From: Carboxydothermus pertinax
GTDB lineage: Bacteria > Bacillota > Z-2901 > Carboxydothermales > Carboxydothermaceae
Assembly: GCF_001950255.1 (NCBI RefSeq)
Contig: NZ_BDJK01000006.1
Span: 186,001-250,000 of the forward strand
Reading direction: 5' to 3'
DNA length: 64,000 bases
Part shown: piece after piece, positions 61,155-64,000 of the stretch
How the letters are laid out: the number at the start of each line of letters is the position of its first letter
Numbering within the stretch: position 1 is the first letter of the stretch
Position numbers and translations under genes: made by a program
Notes under the pieces: model-generated
What the model was told of the DNA's origin: nothing
Databases searched by the model: none
Seen by the model: only the letters and a program-made list of their open reading frames with translations

Positions 61155-61562
61155 ATGAAGCGATTTTGGGGGCTACTGTTCTTACTCCTTTTTGGCTTTA
61201 ATAAATTAGTCCTGGGCGGGGAAGTTATTGTAAAGGGCATTGTGGAGTCGGCTTTAGAAGGAAAACATTACGAATTAAAAGTGACCGATTTCGGCAATTT
61301 AAATAAGCCTGCACCCTATTATGTCTTATCTGGCGAACATAACTGGCAAAGCTATGTGGGAAAGGAAGTGGTGGTGAAAGGAACTGTCTTTGACGGTTAC
61401 AGTATTTACATGAAACCGGGTTTAAAGGTAATTTCGATTAGCTTTCCTGCGGAAAATACTAAGCGTACTTTTAAAGAAAACCTTCCTTATTACTTTGGAC
61501 TATTTTTAGTTGCCGGATTTTTTGGCTACTATATCTTTTTACGATACTTTAAAAAGAAGTGA
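61155..61562 (+). CDS. Exported or membrane-anchored OB-fold-like protein, unknown function
   Basis: I do not recognise a family for this 135-residue protein. It has an N-terminal signal segment (MKRFWGLLFLLLFGFNKLVLGG), a beta-rich middle (VIVKGIVESALEGKHYELKV, KEVVVKGTVFDGYSIYM) that looks like an OB fold, and a C-terminal membrane helix (YYFGLFLVAGFFGYYIFL) with a basic end. Topology would place the domain outside. It is 12 bases upstream of siroheme synthase. Confidence 0.65.
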   Translation: MKRFWGLLFLLLFGFNKLVLGGEVIVKGIVESALEGKHYELKVTDFGNLNKPAPYYVLSGEHNWQSYVGKEVVVKGTVFDGYSIYMKPGLKVISISFPAENTKRTFKENLPYYFGLFLVAGFFGYYIFLRYFKKK

Positions 61563-61574
61563 GGAGAGTTTACC

Positions 61575-62189
61575 GTGTATCCTATTAGTTTAAATTTAAC
61601 GGGGACCCTCGTATTAGTAGTAGGGGGTGGAAGGGTTGCTCTTCGGAAGGTGCAAAGTCTTTTAAGAGAAGATGCAAAAATTATCGTAGTTGCCCCGAAA
61701 ACTCTTCCGGAATTAAAGGCTCTGGCCCAGAGCGGGCAAATTAAACTTTATCTGCGGGAATTTCAGGAAGAAGATTTATCCGGCCCCAAGTTAGTCTTTG
61801 CTGCCACCGATAATTCAGAGCTTAATAAAAGAATAGCTAATCTTTGTCAAAGACTGGGGATTTGGGTCAATGTAGCCGACAGTCCCGAGGAGTCCAATTT
61901 TATTGTTCCAGCGGTTTGGCGCCGGGGAGGTTGGGAAATAGCTGTGGGGACCTCTGGGTTATCTCCTTTTGCGGCCCGCCTTTTAAAAGAAGAGCTTTCC
62001 CGGTTAATTGAACCTGCCTGGGATGATTACCTGAAATTTTTGGGGGAATTACGTAAAGCCTTAAAGGAAAGCAAAATTGAGAAAAATAAGAGAGAAGAAA
62101 TTTTAAAAGAAGTAGCCAAAATTTATGATTACCAGAAGTTTTGCCAGGAAAAGCCTTCGGTAAAATTAATCTTGGAAAAATTTAAATAA
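61575..62189 (+). CDS. Precorrin-2 dehydrogenase/sirohydrochlorin ferrochelatase
   Basis: A 204-residue CysG N-domain/Met8p-like protein that oxidises precorrin-2 to sirohydrochlorin with NAD+ and may insert Fe or Co. NAD site VLVVGGGRVALRKVQSLL, FAATDNSELNKRIANLC, VNVADSPEESNFIVPA and VGTSGLSPFAARLLKEEL are family blocks. GTG 61575 is the start. It precedes the cobalamin-riboswitch-controlled cobalt transporter, in line with tetrapyrrole/B12 synthesis. Confidence 0.92.
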   Translation: MYPISLNLTGTLVLVVGGGRVALRKVQSLLREDAKIIVVAPKTLPELKALAQSGQIKLYLREFQEEDLSGPKLVFAATDNSELNKRIANLCQRLGIWVNVADSPEESNFIVPAVWRRGGWEIAVGTSGLSPFAARLLKEELSRLIEPAWDDYLKFLGELRKALKESKIEKNKREEILKEVAKIYDYQKFCQEKPSVKLILEKFK

Positions 62190-62280
62190 AAATATTTTCA
62201 CAAAGCAGGATTTACGAAAAATTTTGCGAATTATCTTAAGTTAAGAAAGCCCCTAATAATATTTTTAAAAATTAAATAGC

Positions 62281-62449
62281 AAACTTTAAGGTGCCTTTAA
62301 GGCTTAAAAGGGAAGTCCGAGCCCAAGAGTTTGGGTAACGGCGCGGTCCCGCCACTGTAAGTAGGGAGTTACCCTATAATATCCACTGGTTTATACCGGG
62401 AAGGGTAGGGTAACAATGAACTACAGCCAGGAGACCTGCCTTAAAGTTT
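62281..62449 (+). ncRNA. Cobalamin (AdoCbl) riboswitch
   Basis: Closing stem AAACTTTAAGG (62281-62291) with CCTTAAAGTTT (62439-62449). The B12-box region GCGGTCCCGCCACTGT (62345-62360) and the end GCCAGGAGACCTGCC (62426-62440) are conserved parts of the aptamer. It controls the cbi transporter genes downstream. Confidence 0.95.
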
Positions 62450-62497
62450 GGTTCGAAACCTACGCGGATAGGTGGAGAACGGGAGTTTGGTTATAAG

Positions 62498-62529
62498 TCC
62501 CCTTCTACCGGCGTAGGAGGGGATTTTAA
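62498..62529 (+). terminator. Riboswitch-controlled terminator before cbiM
   Basis: TCCCCTTCTAC (62498-62508) pairs with GTAGGAGGGGA (62513-62523), then TTTTAATTTTT. Confidence 0.85.
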
Positions 62530-62553
62530 TTTTTAAAAAGGATGGTGGAGGGC

Positions 62554-63276
62554 ATGTTAAAAACCAATTTTCGCTTATTGTTTTTGTTAATTTTTCTTTT
62601 AATTCCCACCCCGGTTCTTGCCATGCATATTATGGAAGGGTTTTTACCGGTAAAATGGGTGATTTTCTGGGATCTTGTTACTTTACCTTTTCTGGTGATA
62701 GGTTTTATCCGCTTGCAAAAGGAAGCTAACCGGGGGCCGGGAGCTAAACTAATGTTAGCCTTTGCCGGAGCGTTTATCTTTGTTTTATCGGCTTTAAAAA
62801 TGCCATCGGTAACCGGAAGTTGTTCCCATCCTACCGGAACGGGGTTGGCCGCAATTTTATTTGGGCCGTTTATCACGACCGTATTAGGTTTTATTGTTTT
62901 GATTTTTCAGGCTCTTCTTTTGGCTCATGGTGGCATTACCACCCTTGGTGCTAATACTTTCTCCATGGCAGTTGCCGGACCACTGGTAGCTTACGGGGTT
63001 TATAAAGGTCTCCAAAAAGCTGGATTCAACAATAATGTTAGCATCTTTTTAGCTGCCATGCTCGGGGATTTATCGACCTATATGATTACCTCTGGGCAAC
63101 TGGCGTTAGCCTTTCCGGGAAGTTCACTTTTTTTAAGTGCTTTAAAATTTATGGGAATCTTTGCCTTAACCCAAATTCCTTTAGCTATAAGTGAAGGGAT
63201 TTTAACGGTTTTAACCTATAATTTCTTGAGCCGTTATGAAGATGCCAAAATATGGGTAGAAAAGGGTGAGCATTAA
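62554..63276 (+). CDS. cbiM: Cobalt ECF transporter S component CbiM
   Basis: Integral membrane protein that captures Co2+ for B12 synthesis. The signal peptide [16 protein letters not shown] is cut before MHIMEGFLP, leaving the N-terminal Met-His that chelates cobalt. About seven membrane segments follow, with [18 protein letters not shown] and [17 protein letters not shown] as family marks. ATG 62554 has GGTGG five bases upstream; ATG 62542 is an alternative. First gene after the cobalamin riboswitch. Confidence 0.93.
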   Translation: MLKTNFRLLFLLIFLLIPTPVLAMHIMEGFLPVKWVIFWDLVTLPFLVIGFIRLQKEANRGPGAKLMLAFAGAFIFVLSALKMPSVTGSCSHPTGTGLAAILFGPFITTVLGFIVLIFQALLLAHGGITTLGANTFSMAVAGPLVAYGVYKGLQKAGFNNNVSIFLAAMLGDLSTYMITSGQLALAFPGSSLFLSALKFMGIFALTQIPLAISEGILTVLTYNFLSRYEDAKIWVEKGEH

Positions 63277-63596
63277 TGAGAACGTTTACCAATATCATCC
63301 TGCTAATTTTGGTAATAGCGTTAATTGCGGTTCCAATGTTTTTAGTTAAGGGGGAATTTTCCGGCGCCGATGAATTAGCCTCCCGGGTGATTGAAAAGCA
63401 AGACCCCAATTATAAGCCCTGGTTTTCCCCCGTCTGGGAACCGCCCAGCGGCGAGATAGAGTCGTTTTTATTTGCCCTGCAGGCGGCTTTGGGCGCCGGG
63501 TTTGTGGGATTTTATCTGGGGTACTTGAAGGGAAAGAAGGAAGGAAAAAATGTTAACGGAACAGTTGGCCTATCAAAGTCCGCTAAGGAAAATTGA
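63276..63596 (+). CDS. cbiN: Cobalt ECF transporter accessory protein CbiN
   Basis: A 106-residue two-helix membrane protein: FTNIILLILVIALIAVPMFL, then the external GEFSGADELASRVI and PWFSPVWEPPSGEIESFLFALQAALGAG, typical of CbiN, which helps CbiM load cobalt. Its ATG overlaps the cbiM stop in TAATG. Confidence 0.93.
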   Translation: MRTFTNIILLILVIALIAVPMFLVKGEFSGADELASRVIEKQDPNYKPWFSPVWEPPSGEIESFLFALQAALGAGFVGFYLGYLKGKKEGKNVNGTVGLSKSAKEN

Positions 63597-64000
63597 CCCT
63601 GTTTATAAACTTCTTTTTTCCTTTGCGCTTTTATTCCTGGGGTTAACAGCTCCCAATCCTTTTTTTACCTTACTCCCTACCCTGGGGTTAGTAAGCTTTT
63701 TTCTGGTGAGAAAGGGAAAAATCCCCGGGCAAATTTATCTTAAGTACTTGCTTTTACCGGGAGGTTTTTTGCTGGCAAGCTTAATCGGGATAATGATTGA
63801 CTTCCGGCCAGCTCCTTATGTTAACTGGAAAAATTTGTTTTTGGCTTTAAATGCCGGCGGTCGTGCCCTTACTTCTCTTCTGGGGTTGTATTTTTTAATT
63901 TTTACCACTCCCCTCCTGGATTTAATAGCGGGACTTTCGAGATTTGGTATTCCTCAATTTATAATTGAAATAATTATTTTTATTCACCGGTTTATTTTTA
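63550..64000 (+). CDS. cbiQ: Cobalt ECF transporter transmembrane component CbiQ (N-terminal part)
   Basis: ATG 63550 opens a frame that overlaps the end of cbiN by 47 bases and continues to the window end without a stop. The product begins MLTEQLAYQSPLRKIDPVYK and shows several membrane helices and NAGGRALTSLLGLYFLIFTT, which matches CbiQ. The coupling helices and the ATPase gene cbiO should lie beyond 64000. Confidence 0.9.
   Translation, partial: MLTEQLAYQSPLRKIDPVYKLLFSFALLFLGLTAPNPFFTLLPTLGLVSFFLVRKGKIPGQIYLKYLLLPGGFLLASLIGIMIDFRPAPYVNWKNLFLALNAGGRALTSLLGLYFLIFTTPLLDLIAGLSRFGIPQFIIEIIIFIHRFIF

Overview
The window looks like a chromosomal segment of a thermophilic, anaerobic, CO-using Firmicute of the Carboxydothermus type, and the gene content closely resembles Carboxydothermus hydrogenoformans. 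The reasons are a monofunctional Ni-Fe CO dehydrogenase in an operon with a ferredoxin, an NADH oxidase and rubrerythrin; a selenocysteine NAD-linked formate dehydrogenase; a second selenoprotein; a Spo0F-like regulator (sporulation); and many TTG/GTG starts with strong Shine-Dalgarno sites. I saw no tRNA, rRNA, insertion sequence, prophage or CRISPR array.

Layout. 1-4472: purine and serine catabolism (adenosine-type deaminase, adenine deaminase, L-serine dehydratase, cyclase-family hydrolase). 4506-17214: a nitrogen-assimilation island with two ANTAR antiterminator proteins, two glutamine synthetases, a catalytically gutted glutamine synthetase-like protein, a glutamate synthase split into three genes with its own ferredoxin domain (no gltD), and a further FMN/glutamate-synthase-fold protein. 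Two leaders (4557-4629 and 8745-8832) each carry paired hexaloop hairpins with A at loop position 1 and G at position 4. In each, the second hairpin overlaps an intrinsic terminator, which is the textbook ANTAR-target layout. A diguanylate cyclase sits inside the island.

17276-30638: dihydrolipoamide dehydrogenase, an HdrB-HdrC fusion, a MazEF-type toxin-antitoxin pair, a glutamine-amidotransferase-like hydrolase, an amidohydrolase, a Spo0F-like regulator behind a sigma-H-like promoter, the tRNA t6A set tsaE-tsaB-rimI-tsaD, a cluster of five DnaA boxes after tsaD, a radical SAM protein, phenylacetate-CoA ligase with an ACT protein, and 5-formyl-THF cyclo-ligase. 30824-41213: energy and redox genes, with a three-subunit formate dehydrogenase (Sec at codon 34168), a CO dehydrogenase/NADH oxidase/rubrerythrin operon, and a protein disulfide oxidoreductase whose second active site is Sec-Pro-Tyr-Cys (UGA at 40965).

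41271-51933: small housekeeping genes, then a minus-strand acyl-CoA metabolism operon. It starts at a sigma-54 promoter with two upstream palindromes and is flanked by a CBS-domain sigma-54 activator and acetyl-CoA synthetase. The operon ends in a small winged-helix gene that can be read only through a -1 shift at a T TTT TTC heptamer. 52068-56385: thiamin operon under a TPP riboswitch. 56404-61115: CapA-like protein, TrpB2, nitroreductase, and a LysR/CGGC-protein divergent pair followed by an internally deleted nitroreductase remnant. 61155-64000: siroheme synthase and a cobalamin-riboswitch-controlled cobalt transporter (cbiM, cbiN, cbiQ, cut by the window end).

The most interesting items are the ANTAR/pseudo-glutamine-synthetase nitrogen island, the UPYC selenoprotein, the frameshift-dependent winged-helix gene, the sigma-54 operator pair and the DnaA-box cluster.
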